Counted from the first letter of the stretch, positions 53,291-61,948 are shown. The stretch: DNA of 64,000 nt from JANYJZ01 sp964523395 (GCA_964523395.1 CAZFXS010000001.1:186001-250000), one strand, 5' to 3'. Program-made: numbers and translations. Notes: generated by a model not told the origin, from the sequence alone.

Positions 53291-53827
53291 ATGACGATAG
53301 CGATTAAGATATTTTCCGGACTTGCCCTTATTTTTCTCGGCAGAAAACTGTTTTGGCTGTTTGTCGCGGCAGTTGGATTTGTTGCTGCGATGACTCTGTC
53401 AGCGCAGCTTTTTAGCACTGATGCGGGATGGGTGCACTTGCTTATTGCGCTAGCGGGGGGCATTATAGGCGCGGTTCTTGCAATTTTTGTCCAGCGTATC
53501 GCCGTTGCGGTGGCCGGCTTTGTCGGCGGCGGATATGTTCTTGCAAATCTTGTTACGGTGCTCCAGCTTCAGATCGGGAATAATTTCTGGATTCCGTTTC
53601 TGATTGGTGGAATTATCGGCGCTGTGCTCATGATGTTTATTTTTGAGTGGGCTCTGATTATTCTCTCTTCTGCGCTGGGTGCATATCTATTTGTACATGA
53701 GCTTCACCTCAGCACTAATCTTGAATTTATTCTTATGGTAGTATTGTTCATTGTGGGAATTGTTGTTCAGCATAACGGAAAGAAAAAGAAAGGATCTAAG
53801 AGAGCAGACAAAAGTAGTAAAAAATAG
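53291..53827 (+). CDS. DUF4203-like multi-pass membrane protein
   Basis: 178 aa with about six to seven hydrophobic helices (IKIFSGLALIFLGRKLFWLF; FVAAVGFVAAMTLSAQLF; LLIALAGGIIGAVLAIFV; IPFLIGGIIGAVLMMFIFEW and others) and a Lys-rich C-terminal tail. The Gly-rich GGIIGAVL repeats match DUF4203/TMEM198-like proteins. Function unknown. The stop codon lies in the left arm of a hairpin that may end transcription from both sides. Confidence 0.72.
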   Translation: MTIAIKIFSGLALIFLGRKLFWLFVAAVGFVAAMTLSAQLFSTDAGWVHLLIALAGGIIGAVLAIFVQRIAVAVAGFVGGGYVLANLVTVLQLQIGNNFWIPFLIGGIIGAVLMMFIFEWALIILSSALGAYLFVHELHLSTNLEFILMVVLFIVGIVVQHNGKKKKGSKRADKSSKK

Positions 53828-53858
53828 ACAACACCTTAAGAATAAAGATGTTGTCTAT
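53824..53858. terminator. Hairpin between convergent genes, probable bidirectional terminator
   Basis: Perfect 10-bp inverted repeat ATAGACAACA (53824-53833) / TGTTGTCTAT (53849-53858) between the stop of the DUF4203 gene and the stop of the minus-strand lipoprotein gene. Confidence 0.6.
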
Positions 53859-53882
53859 TATGATAAGTCATGTCATATAACT

Positions 53883-54617
53883 TCATTCATAGCCATCCCA
53901 AGTTCCAAAATTATATACAATATCCCCTACTTCGTTATACCATGATGGCATAGTGTCTCCGGATCCGGCAAACCATCTGCCAATGTAATGAGGAGTGTTG
54001 TCGATCATTTTAAAATATTCACCATGACTTCCGGATAGTAATCCCTGCACAAAATAGTAAGAATAAATGCTGTCGACAATAGCAGGGTATACCGTTGAAC
54101 AGGTTCCCCCTATACAGATATAATGATTTGGTTCGGCGTATATCACTCCCGGTAACAGTCGGTACATTTCAGCAAGACGGCGCGGGTGAAAAGGTTTTCT
54201 AAATTTCAATAGCGACCACCCAAGATCGTCAGGTATAGTTGAAGAATCGGTTGGTTGGAATTCGGGAGAAAGGCTATTCCATCCGGTGTAAGTACTATTC
54301 CTTACTTTTGCCGCGGTTGTATCATCAAATTTAACCGCAATTTCTCCCACAATCCAAGGAGGCAAAAAACGGATTGCGGAAACAGGGATGGAATCTTGAA
54401 ATATTGTGCGGATAAATTTTAAGTTATAGAGATGTGTTCTTATGGTCGAATCGGGTGGCTCGAGCTTGCCCGAAAACCACAATGCGACTTCATATGCTTC
54501 AATACTATCAGCTGACGTGTAACTGAAACGCCGCAGTGTGGTTTTTGTGGAATCAAGCAAGTCACACCCAATGAAGAAAGTGAGAACAATCGTTAATGAT
54601 ATGAGTATTTTTCGCAT
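53883..54617 (-). CDS. Lipoprotein with subtilase-prodomain-like segment
   Basis: 244 aa from ATG 54617 (a TTG two codons earlier is possible). Lipobox FFIGC with Cys at residue 18. The central part has VGEIAVKFDD and, near residues 165-180, RLLPGVIYAEPNH, which resembles the C-terminal end of subtilase prodomains (V.YAEPN.), normally inhibitor/chaperone segments. Here no protease domain follows; instead the C-terminal 60 residues are aromatic and Gly-rich (YFVQGLLSGSHGEYF, WFAGSGDTMPSWYNE). It may be a periplasmic protein binding a protease, but that is speculation. It starts 9 bp after the cytochrome gene. Confidence 0.65.
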   Translation of the reverse strand: MRKILISLTIVLTFFIGCDLLDSTKTTLRRFSYTSADSIEAYEVALWFSGKLEPPDSTIRTHLYNLKFIRTIFQDSIPVSAIRFLPPWIVGEIAVKFDDTTAAKVRNSTYTGWNSLSPEFQPTDSSTIPDDLGWSLLKFRKPFHPRRLAEMYRLLPGVIYAEPNHYICIGGTCSTVYPAIVDSIYSYYFVQGLLSGSHGEYFKMIDNTPHYIGRWFAGSGDTMPSWYNEVGDIVYNFGTWDGYE

Positions 54618-54626
54618 GACCAAAGC

Positions 54627-55889
54627 TTATTTTTTTTCCCATGTTCTTATGAACTTTACGACATCTGTCAACTCATCGTCCTTCAGCGTGTGCCCGAAGA
54701 CCGGCATCTTCAGATTCATTTGTCCCGACTTGATGAAGTCCATAAGCTCCTGATCAGTTAAGGAGGCAGCTACATCGGCAAGTTTGACATTTGTCGGATA
54801 CGCGCCGCCCCCGTCTTTGCCGTGGCAGACACGACAGTGAGATTCGAATATGAGTTTGCCCCGTTCAACGCCGGTTGCCGCCTTAAAGGCCGAACTAAGT
54901 TCATTTGACGGAACAGTTCTCTTTATTGCAGGGATCGTTTTAAGATATTGGAAAATAGCTCTCAGGTCATCAGTCTCAAGAAATTTGAAATATGCATACG
55001 GCATATGAGGTGAAAGCACAACGCTGTCGGGGCGCACCCCGGTGGTAACGGCGCTGATGAACTGTTCCTCGGTCCACGATCCGATCCCTGTTTCCATGTC
55101 GGGAGTAATATTGCGCGCAAAGGAGACAAGCGGCGCGCCTTCGTCACTGCCGAATGCGAAACTGCTTCCGGCAAAGAGGCTGTCATAATAAAATTTTCCG
55201 TCCTCGAGGTTGCGCGGAGTATGGCAGTCTGCGCAGTCGGCGACATGACTGGAAATGTATTTGCCATACTCTGCTGTTACACCGCGGGGCGGCGAGATAA
55301 CCGGTTGAGTGATGGCGTCCTGCGGTTTCATAAGCCCGAACGTAAAGAGGGCTTTCGTAATAAAGGTAACTTCTCTTTTTGGGACCTCGTTCTTCACAGC
55401 AGGTAACGTTCTCAGGTACGCTACAACGGCAAGCGCATCATCGTCGGCCATTCCATGGTACCAATCGACAGGCATGATTGGAAAAAGCATTACGCGGTCT
55501 TTATTGATTCCCTCGCGAAGTGCCTGCACAATTTCGCCGTCGCTCCAGTTACCGAGCCCTGTCTCTCTATCGGGGGTGAGGTTGCGGGAATAGAATTTCC
55601 CAAACCCCGGTCCAATGTTTGTAAAATCAAACAGGAAGCCGCCGTTCGGAGGGGCGCTTGCGTCGGTTGGTGGATTTTGATGACACCCCCAGCACTGTGC
55701 CTGATACTTAAAGATATATTCTCCGTGCGCTATTGTGGCGGAATCGGTTGGTGCTTTTAGGTTCGGCACTGGCCGGTCGCTTTTCGCGTCCCACCGCATC
55801 TGGATGTAACCCACAAGAGCGATAATAACTATGATGACGATTCCGACAATCCATCCGAGAATCTTGAGAATGAGTTTGAGTGCTGACAT
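54627..55889 (-). CDS. Membrane-anchored triheme cytochrome c
   Basis: 420 aa. One N-terminal helix (LGWIVGIVIIVIIALVGYI) anchors it; three CxxCH heme sites follow: CWGCH (residues 66-70), CADCH (about 218-222) and CRVCH (about 350-354), with distal Met candidates (FPIMPVDWY, SPHMPYAYF). The three-domain arrangement resembles the cytochrome subunit of membrane alcohol or gluconate dehydrogenases, which pass electrons to the respiratory chain, but no such dehydrogenase lies nearby. Promoter with TTGACA/TACAAT is at 55919-55947. Confidence 0.88.
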   Translation of the reverse strand: MSALKLILKILGWIVGIVIIVIIALVGYIQMRWDAKSDRPVPNLKAPTDSATIAHGEYIFKYQAQCWGCHQNPPTDASAPPNGGFLFDFTNIGPGFGKFYSRNLTPDRETGLGNWSDGEIVQALREGINKDRVMLFPIMPVDWYHGMADDDALAVVAYLRTLPAVKNEVPKREVTFITKALFTFGLMKPQDAITQPVISPPRGVTAEYGKYISSHVADCADCHTPRNLEDGKFYYDSLFAGSSFAFGSDEGAPLVSFARNITPDMETGIGSWTEEQFISAVTTGVRPDSVVLSPHMPYAYFKFLETDDLRAIFQYLKTIPAIKRTVPSNELSSAFKAATGVERGKLIFESHCRVCHGKDGGGAYPTNVKLADVAASLTDQELMDFIKSGQMNLKMPVFGHTLKDDELTDVVKFIRTWEKK

Positions 55890-55918
55890 AAGGTTCCCTT
55901 TACGGTAATGGTGGAAGA

Positions 55919-55947
55919 ATTGTACGAATTGTTTCTGAGGTTGTCAA
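55919..55947 (-). promoter_or_regulatory. Promoter of cytochrome c gene (near-copy of 56997-57025)
   Basis: On the minus strand TTGACA (complement of 55942-55947), 17 bp, TACAAT (complement of 55919-55924). The 32 bases 55917-55948 are identical to 56995-57026 except for four in the spacer. Confidence 0.8.
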
Positions 55948-56016
55948 GATGTCCTCCTTGTAGCGCCGGTTCAGTTCGGAAAAAAGATGCTTGAGGTTGT
56001 TCTGAAGCCGGAGAAT

Positions 56017-56583
56017 CTATACCCTTAACACTCCCCGGAATCCTCTTGCCGCATAGTACGATTCTGCACCGTTATGATAGACAAAGACGGTGTCATAGCG
56101 GCGATCACAATAAAGAGCCCCTCCAAGCTCTCGTATATCATCCGGCGTCTTTACCCAGCTTGAAGTTGTCGTATCAAACTCTCCGAGCTTCTGCAATTCC
56201 CTGTATTGCGCTTCGGTTAATATCTCAACGCCAATGGCGCTGGCCATATCCATTGCACTGTTTTTCGGTTTATGTTCTTTCCGTGAATTCAGTGCTTCAC
56301 GGTCATAACAAAGACTTCTGCGTCCTGATGGACTTTGCTCTGAACAATCATAAAAAATAAATTCCCCGCTTTTTTTATTGTAACCAACAACATCCGGCTC
56401 GCCGCCTGTTCGTTCCATTTCACTGAGCGGCAAAAGCTTTTCTGCTTTCGCTTCCAGCCTCATCCGGACGTTAGTCCATGCGATGCCTTTGTGGCGGTTC
56501 ATATTATTTTCAAAACGGGCTTTCAATGTTTTAAGGAGATCTTCAAGTTGCCCCGGTGATAACTTCTTCTTAATGTTAGGCAT
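56017..56583 (-). CDS. DUF4256 family protein
   Basis: 188 aa. It matches DUF4256 by LKARFENNMNRHKGIAW, EKLLPLSEMERTGGEPDVVG, FYDCSEQSPSGRRSLCYDR and the C-terminal GGALYCDRRYDTVFVYHNGA. The family is widespread in Bacteroidota and Firmicutes and has no assigned function. Good SD (AGGAAG). It is 21 bp after the VOC gene and probably shares its promoter (56997-57025). Confidence 0.82.
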   Translation of the reverse strand: MPNIKKKLSPGQLEDLLKTLKARFENNMNRHKGIAWTNVRMRLEAKAEKLLPLSEMERTGGEPDVVGYNKKSGEFIFYDCSEQSPSGRRSLCYDREALNSRKEHKPKNSAMDMASAIGVEILTEAQYRELQKLGEFDTTTSSWVKTPDDIRELGGALYCDRRYDTVFVYHNGAESYYAARGFRGVLRV

Positions 56584-56604
56584 GTTCTTCCTGCGTTTGT
56601 ATTT

Positions 56605-56964
56605 TTATCGTTTTATTTCCTGTCCGATGAACAAAAGCGTCTTTGTTTGTGGGATACCGATGTGAATTTCACGCATACCATATTCACGGTCAAAGGGTGT
56701 TCTCACGTTTAATTCTTGAACTTTGTCTTTTATGGCGGACCAAAGTTCATCTACGTTGTCAACCTCCAGGTAAAACTCCATTGGTCCAATGTCCTTTCCA
56801 GCGGGTAAGATGTGAACAGTCAGATTGTCTTTGTGGTAGATAGTGTAACCGTCGGTTTCCATAACCGCGGAAAAGCCAAGCAGGTCAACAAAGAACTGAG
56901 CCGTTTCTTTGATGTTGAATGATGGAATCATCGGGCTCAGATATAATGCTTTGTAAGTATTCAT
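56605..56964 (-). CDS. VOC-family (glyoxalase-fold) protein
   Basis: 119 aa, one pair of beta-alpha-beta-beta-beta modules: SPMIPSFNIKETAQFFVDLL at the start and GPMEFYLEVDNVDELWSAI then REIHIGIPQTKTLLFIG. The metal-binding His/Glu pattern is incomplete, so it may be a binding protein such as a bleomycin-resistance-like or lactoylglutathione-like member rather than an enzyme. First gene of a two-gene unit with DUF4256. Confidence 0.75.
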   Translation of the reverse strand: MNTYKALYLSPMIPSFNIKETAQFFVDLLGFSAVMETDGYTIYHKDNLTVHILPAGKDIGPMEFYLEVDNVDELWSAIKDKVQELNVRTPFDREYGMREIHIGIPQTKTLLFIGQEIKR

Positions 56965-56996
56965 AAAAGAATAAGTGGTTGGAATTCGTCTGTAGA

Positions 56997-57025
56997 ATTG
57001 TACGAATTGTCGGCGAGGTTGTCAA
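56997..57025 (-). promoter_or_regulatory. Promoter of VOC-DUF4256 unit
   Basis: On the minus strand TTGACA (complement of 57020-57025), 17 bp, TACAAT (complement of 56997-57002), about 33 bp before the VOC start; near-copy of the promoter at 55919-55947. Confidence 0.8.
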
Positions 57026-57102
57026 GGGGTCAACATATTAACTGTCGACCCCTGTGGTAAAGCGTGTTGTGAAAGAATTAAGGTTATTTTTGGTGTACTG
57101 TA

Positions 57103-58341
57103 CTAAGCTTCTTGTATTTCTCCGTCAGCAGGCACCGTCCTCACCCAGCATCCAAAATGTTTCAGTTCCTCCATCCGGCACGACCAGACCAGCTCGCCGT
57201 TCCATAATGTCATGTCCGGACATCCGTCGCACATGTTTTGCTGGCCATTTGGAAGGAAATCAACCGGCTGTATGATCATTACCGACTGGTAGTGCAGTTT
57301 CTTAAAGAGATTCAACGGATTGGTAACGATCGATTTTAAATACTTTCCTGCAATTTTCTTTACTCCTTCATCAAGTGGAGAAAGTAATAACATCGATCGG
57401 CCGAGGCTTGTCAATGAGGGATCTGCATATGCAAGGTATTTCCGTTTAAACAGATGGTAGAACGTCTGCATAATCTCCATGAATCGCGGTCCGGTGTAAC
57501 CATAAATGTTCTCGCGTGTACCGACTCTTCCTGTCAACAGCCATTTATATGTATCCGGCTTTTCTGTCCCATTGAGATATGCGGAAGGAGTAAACTCAGG
57601 AAAGCGCTTCCGGATTTCGGCGACAACCTGTGGTGACTTGAGGTCAACTTTTCGCTCTTTATTTTCAGAATAGACAAGAGGACTCATATCGATTTTCTTT
57701 CCGCCGGCGTACCAGTCGAACGGTAATTGCGGAACTGCCGCGCGATACAGAATAAACACCATCACGTGCACAATGTCGATATGTTTACCGGCCCATTCAA
57801 CCAGCTCCGGTACATACTGAAGCGTGTCCTCATAGACAGTTGAGTTGAACGAGCAGGAAAGACCGCCGACCTCCGCAAGCATTTCGGCATACTGCAAACG
57901 AAGTTCATTCAGGTCCAGTTCATTCTTGTCTTTCCATTGTGGACGTCCCTGTCTGCTGTCAATATGGAAGGTAAAGCCATAGGCGCCGGCTTTTTTGAGC
58001 TCGCGAAGTAATTCCATCGTGAGTTTTCCGCCGTTGGTGTTGATGATCGGTTTCATCCCCAGTTCTGCAACCATTTCTACAATCTCTGTAATTCCGGGGT
58101 GCATCAGCGGGTCGCCGCCGGCAATGGAGATACCATCAGAATTTCTTAATCGATGAAATGCTTCTATTTCTTCTCTGACAATATTCAGCGGCTTATGACT
58201 TCCAGCCACATTCTCACGGTAGCATCCGTCGCACGCGAGATTACAGGCTGATGTCGGTTCGAGCCACGAAATGGCATTATCCGGTAATGTCCATGGTAAG
58301 CGATAAAGGTTCCGATGATTGATTGCGGCAGTACTCGGCAT
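57103..58341 (-). CDS. Radical SAM protein with C-terminal Cys cluster
   Basis: 412 aa. The SAM [4Fe-4S] site is C33-x3-C37-x2-C40 (SACNLACDGCYREN) and the GGDP motif SIAGGDPLMHP lies near residues 74-84. The C-terminus carries more Cys (QNMCDGCPDMTLW, SCRMEELKHFGCW), consistent with an auxiliary cluster as in SPASM-like enzymes. These modify peptides or small molecules, but no precursor peptide or biosynthetic partner was recognised around it, so no reaction can be named. Its promoter is at 58473-58501 and SD (GGAATAG) precedes the ATG. Confidence 0.83.
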   Translation of the reverse strand: MPSTAAINHRNLYRLPWTLPDNAISWLEPTSACNLACDGCYRENVAGSHKPLNIVREEIEAFHRLRNSDGISIAGGDPLMHPGITEIVEMVAELGMKPIINTNGGKLTMELLRELKKAGAYGFTFHIDSRQGRPQWKDKNELDLNELRLQYAEMLAEVGGLSCSFNSTVYEDTLQYVPELVEWAGKHIDIVHVMVFILYRAAVPQLPFDWYAGGKKIDMSPLVYSENKERKVDLKSPQVVAEIRKRFPEFTPSAYLNGTEKPDTYKWLLTGRVGTRENIYGYTGPRFMEIMQTFYHLFKRKYLAYADPSLTSLGRSMLLLSPLDEGVKKIAGKYLKSIVTNPLNLFKKLHYQSVMIIQPVDFLPNGQQNMCDGCPDMTLWNGELVWSCRMEELKHFGCWVRTVPADGEIQEA

Positions 58342-58472
58342 GTGCTATTCCTTCATGGAAAACGTTTTTTGAAAAATAAATATTGATTAATAGAGGCGAA
58401 TGTTACGTATGGTGGTCTTCTCGAAAAGATTTGAGTTTGAATGATGTACTCTCCCAAAAAATATTTAAAGTG

Positions 58473-58501
58473 AAGGTACGCAAAAGAGAAAAGGATGTCA
58501 A
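58473..58501 (-). promoter_or_regulatory. Promoter of radical SAM gene
   Basis: On the minus strand TTGACA (complement of 58496-58501), 17 bp, TACCTT (complement of 58473-58478). Confidence 0.7.
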
Positions 58502-58632
58502 GGAAGAATTCATGTCATAGCGGAAAATATTTTTAATAAAAAGAGTTTAAGGTCTTTAATAAAGAATATAGAGATGTGACAATGTGCTTCCGGAGTAATA
58601 GTTGAACGGTTTGTATGTGACCGGAAAAAAAT

Positions 58633-58661
58633 TTGCATTTACAGTTTCAAAATGCTATTCT
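58633..58661 (+). promoter_or_regulatory. Promoter of serine hydrolase gene
   Basis: TTGCAT (58633-58638), 17 bp, TATTCT (58656-58661), 43 bp before ATG 58704 and its GAGGGGG SD. Confidence 0.7.
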
Positions 58662-58703
58662 ATCACGTTTTGGAAAACAACGTACATATCGAGGGGGAAA
58701 AAT

Positions 58704-60248
58704 ATGCGTAAACTGCTTTCTGGCTTAGTTCTTGTCTTTTTACTGCTCTATACACATCAGCTTTTCGCTCAATCTTCCCAACAGTCCATCGATCTTAATG
58801 CCTTAGATGCCTACATCGCTAATGCTGTAAAGTCATGGGAACTGCCCGGCATGGCTGTCGGAATTGTGAAAAATGACTCAGTCATCTTCGCGAAAGGATA
58901 CGGCGTAAGGGAAATGGGCAAACCCGACCCTGTTACGACGCATACCATGTTCGCTATCGCTTCGCTCTCCAAAGCATTCACATCTGCGTCGCTGGGGATG
59001 ATGGTTCAGCAGGGCAAGCTCAAATGGAACGATAAAGTTACACAATACCTTCCGTATTTCCAGATGTACGATCCATATGTAACGCGCGAAATGACCGTAC
59101 GCGATTTGCTCTGTCATAGAAGCGGACTTCACACCTTCGGCGGCGATCTCATCTGGTATGGAACCAAATACGACAGGAAAGAAGTCATTCGCCGCATCAG
59201 GTACCTGAAACCCCGTTACAGTTTCCGTGCGAACTATGGCTATCAGAATATCATGTTCCTCGCTGCGGGAGAAGTACTCACTGCTGTCTCTGGTAAAAGC
59301 TGGGACGATTTTGTGCGCGATAATATTTTTAACCCGCTCGGGATGACCGGGACAAATACCTCTGTAACTATGCTTGCAAATAACCCTGACGTTGCAACAC
59401 CCCATACGACATACAAAGGTGCGTTAATAACCGTCCCATACAGGAATGTCGATAATGTCGGATCTGCTGCGGCAATTAATTCCAATGTGAATGATCTTAC
59501 CAAATGGATAAAGATGTGGTTGAGAGATGAGCAATCGTCAGGAACAAAGCTTCTTGAAGAAGAAACAAAGCATGAAATTTTCTCACCGCAGACGATTCTC
59601 CCGATTACTCAGCGTGGGATGAAATTTATTCCGTCGAGGCATTTCAGTGCCGCAGGGCTCGGATGGTTTATGAATGATTACCTCGGGAAAAAAGTGCTGA
59701 ACCACAGCGGCGGGATGGACGGGATGATTTCCCGTTTGGTGCTTGTTCCCGAGGAAAAGTTCGGGTTTATTATTCTTACAAACAGTATCAACTCGGTTTC
59801 AACTCCCGTTATGTACAAAATTCTTGACACGTTCCTGGGCGGGCCGGAGCGCGACTGGAGCGCGGAATATCTTGCGCAAAAACATACAGGTGACAGTACA
59901 GCCGCTGAAGCGGAAAAGAAAATGAATGCCGACCGCGTCAAAAATACCAAGCCGTCACTGCCGCTTTTGAAATACACAGGCACATATCGCAGTGAAATGT
60001 ACGGCGATGTTATTGTTGATATGGAATCAAATGCCTTGATTGTACGATTCCTGCCAACCGAGACATATGTCGGCGATCTTACGCACTGGCACTATGATAC
60101 ATTTCAAATAAACTTGCGTGATAAAACTCTTCCGGCGGGCATGGTGACGTTTATATTAGATGCGAACGGGAAACCGTCGGAAATGAAAGTCGATATCCCG
60201 AATCCTGATTTTGACTTTACCGAACTTGAGTTAAAACGAATTGATTAA
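58704..60248 (+). CDS. Exported beta-lactamase-fold serine hydrolase with DUF3471 domain
   Basis: 514 aa from ATG 58704 with a signal peptide (LLSGLVLVFLLLYTHQLFAQ). Class C beta-lactamase/DD-peptidase fold: S-x-x-K at Ser87-Lys90 (IASLSKAF), the YxN-type element in NYGYQNIMF near 178, and the HSGG motif in LNHSGGMDGM replacing KTG. The last about 110 residues match DUF3471, a beta-barrel often fused to such hydrolases. Likely a peptidase, esterase or D-aminoacyl hydrolase in the periplasm; antibiotic resistance should not be assumed. The stop is 84 bp before the RRM gene. Confidence 0.86.
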   Translation: MRKLLSGLVLVFLLLYTHQLFAQSSQQSIDLNALDAYIANAVKSWELPGMAVGIVKNDSVIFAKGYGVREMGKPDPVTTHTMFAIASLSKAFTSASLGMMVQQGKLKWNDKVTQYLPYFQMYDPYVTREMTVRDLLCHRSGLHTFGGDLIWYGTKYDRKEVIRRIRYLKPRYSFRANYGYQNIMFLAAGEVLTAVSGKSWDDFVRDNIFNPLGMTGTNTSVTMLANNPDVATPHTTYKGALITVPYRNVDNVGSAAAINSNVNDLTKWIKMWLRDEQSSGTKLLEEETKHEIFSPQTILPITQRGMKFIPSRHFSAAGLGWFMNDYLGKKVLNHSGGMDGMISRLVLVPEEKFGFIILTNSINSVSTPVMYKILDTFLGGPERDWSAEYLAQKHTGDSTAAEAEKKMNADRVKNTKPSLPLLKYTGTYRSEMYGDVIVDMESNALIVRFLPTETYVGDLTHWHYDTFQINLRDKTLPAGMVTFILDANGKPSEMKVDIPNPDFDFTELELKRID

Positions 60249-60332
60249 TCTTCTCTGCGTTCTCTGTGCCTCAGCGGTGAATAGTATTTTCGCGGAGAGA
60301 CATACGATGCAGAGCATTATTGGGGAATAGCA

Positions 60333-60611
60333 ATGAATATACATGTCAAAAATTTACCGTTACAAGTCACAGAGCGCGATCTTCGCACCTTCTTTGAGGT
60401 CTTTGGCAAAGTTGAGGCGGCGCAGGTTATCATCAATACGCGTACGGGTGAACCGCAGGGGTATGGATTTGTTGAAATGCCTGTGGAAGAGGAAGCGCTT
60501 GTTACTATCTCCACGTTAAACGGAAAAGACTGGATGGGAAAAACGCTTTCCGTGACCAAAGCGAACCGCCAGGGGCATCAGGCACGCCGTAAAATGAACA
60601 GAAGACGGTAA
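60333..60611 (+). CDS. RRM-type RNA-binding protein
   Basis: 92 aa, one RNA recognition motif: RNP2 is IHVKNL (residues 3-8) and RNP1 is GYGFVEM (about 43-49), followed by a basic tail (RQGHQARRKMNRRR). Such small single-RRM proteins occur in cyanobacteria and Bacteroidota and bind RNA, often in cold or stress response, but the target here is unknown. It is followed 6 bp later by a small lipoprotein gene, and two genes further by a SUI1-type translation factor. Confidence 0.88.
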   Translation: MNIHVKNLPLQVTERDLRTFFEVFGKVEAAQVIINTRTGEPQGYGFVEMPVEEEALVTISTLNGKDWMGKTLSVTKANRQGHQARRKMNRRR

Positions 60612-60617
60612 CCGTTA

Positions 60618-60926
60618 ATGAAGAAAGCTAATACCATATATTGGTATTTTTTTCTTCTTGTCGCGTGTCTGGTGATTTCCGGATGTGCGCAGAAAGAAGA
60701 ACCTCGACCGGAAAAAAGGCTTGACGGACTTTCCATCGAGCAAACAGTGGAACAGCATCGCGCTCACCTGCTGGCGATATCAGGCGTGACCGCCGTTGAG
60801 ATTGGCAAGTGCAATGATATGCCATGTATTCAGGTAAAGGTGGAAAAGAAAACGCCGCTCCTGGAAAATCAGATTCCGCGCATGCTTGAAACCTGGCATG
60901 TCGAAATTGTGGAGGTTGTGAAATAG
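60618..60926 (+). CDS. Small lipoprotein, unknown function
   Basis: 102 aa with a lipoprotein signal peptide: FFLLVACLVISGC, Cys at residue 23. The mature part (EQTVEQHRAHLLAISGVTAV, CNDMPCIQVKVEKKTPLLEN) has a short beta-alpha-beta domain with two Cys in a CNDMPC motif. No family is recognised with confidence; the fold recalls small metal- or heavy-metal-associated domains, which I cannot confirm. Confidence 0.65.
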   Translation: MKKANTIYWYFFLLVACLVISGCAQKEEPRPEKRLDGLSIEQTVEQHRAHLLAISGVTAVEIGKCNDMPCIQVKVEKKTPLLENQIPRMLETWHVEIVEVVK

Positions 60927-60978
60927 ATAATGAGTCGGGGGATGATGATGAGAATGAAAGAGGGATAGCCCGGTCATA

Positions 60979-61596
60979 ATGACTGAACAAATAAATTTAC
61001 GTGATTGGTTTGAAGAGATCGATATTTATCTCTTCGATCAGATTTTGAAGGAGCGGTTTAATCCTTCCATGAAGATTCTCGATGCGGGATGCGGCAACGG
61101 GAGGAATCTCCGGTATTTCCTGCGGAGCGGATATAAAGTGTACGGCACCGATCTTTCCGCCACTGCGATTGCGTATGTGCGCGAACAGGCGGCACAGCTT
61201 GCTCCCCATCTCTCACAGGATAATTTCCGGGTCGAACCGATTGAATCGATGACATTTCCCGATAAAATGTTTGACCTTGTGATCAGCAGCGCGGTGTTGC
61301 ATTTCGCGAAGGATGAGGACCATTTTCTTAATATGCTTTCTGAAATGTGGCGCGTGCTCTCTGCGGGCGGAATGTTTTTCTCACGACTTTCATCCACCAT
61401 CGGTATGGAACAATATCTGAAACCGCTTGGCGATCAGAAATACCGTTTGCCTGATGGCTCTGAATGGTTCCTCGTGGACGAAGCGACGCTTCATTCGCTG
61501 ACCAAACAGCTGGGGGGAGAACTCGTCGAGCCGGTGAAGACAGTAAATGTTCAGAATGTCCGTGCTATGACTACTTGGATTCTCCGTAAAAAGTAG
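60979..61596 (+). CDS. SAM-dependent class I methyltransferase
   Basis: 205 aa. SAM-binding motif I LDAGCGNGRNLRYF near residues 34-47, motif II GTDLS near 54, post-I FDLVISSAVLHFAKDEDHF, and a typical methyltransferase-11 fold. The substrate is unknown. It ends 2 bp before the SUI1-type gene, so the two are likely cotranscribed and perhaps linked to translation (inference). Confidence 0.83.
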   Translation: MTEQINLRDWFEEIDIYLFDQILKERFNPSMKILDAGCGNGRNLRYFLRSGYKVYGTDLSATAIAYVREQAAQLAPHLSQDNFRVEPIESMTFPDKMFDLVISSAVLHFAKDEDHFLNMLSEMWRVLSAGGMFFSRLSSTIGMEQYLKPLGDQKYRLPDGSEWFLVDEATLHSLTKQLGGELVEPVKTVNVQNVRAMTTWILRKK

Positions 61597-61598
61597 CA

Positions 61599-61922
61599 AT
61601 GGCAGCTCAGCGTTTTACAGATTTCTCGGACCTTGAAAAGCTGTTGCCGGACGGCGCAAAGCCTTCCCCAAAAACAAAAGGACATGATGGGAAAGGAAAG
61701 AGCGTCCGCGTTTTTCTTGACACGAAAGGACGAAAAGGAAAAACAGTAACCATCGTCAGCGGGTTACAGCATAATCCTCAAACAATGGAGGAATTAGCGA
61801 AGATGCTTAAACAGTTCTGCGGCTCGGGAGGAACAGTAAAAGAGGGGAATATTGAAATACAGGGTGACCAGCGGACCAAAGTTTCTCAAAAACTTAAAGA
61901 GTTAAACTACAAACCATCGTAG
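61599..61922 (+). CDS. SUI1/YciH-type translation factor
   Basis: 107 aa with an intact eIF1/SUI1 domain: RVFLDTKGRKGKTVTIVSGL, QTMEELAKMLKQFCGSGGTV and GNIEIQGDQRTKVSQKL. Bacterial YciH proteins bind the 30S subunit and inhibit non-canonical initiation, in particular under stress. It begins 2 bp after the methyltransferase stop. Its presence alongside an apparent ATT-started uvrC elsewhere in the window is interesting but not evidence of a link. Confidence 0.9.
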   Translation: MAAQRFTDFSDLEKLLPDGAKPSPKTKGHDGKGKSVRVFLDTKGRKGKTVTIVSGLQHNPQTMEELAKMLKQFCGSGGTVKEGNIEIQGDQRTKVSQKLKELNYKPS

Positions 61923-61948
61923 TGTCGTTGTATTAAAAAAGAAAGGGT

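Larger units (their letters stand above)
58342..58703. other. Divergent intergenic region
   Basis: This 362-base AT-rich stretch separates the radical SAM gene (minus) from the serine hydrolase gene (+). It holds one promoter for each direction and no open frame worth reporting; the frame from 58602 is only an upstream extension of the hydrolase. Confidence 0.6.

Noticed and set aside
53824..53858. Inverted repeat considered as mobile-element end
   Set aside because: It lies between convergent stop codons and no transposase or target duplication is present, so a terminator is simpler.
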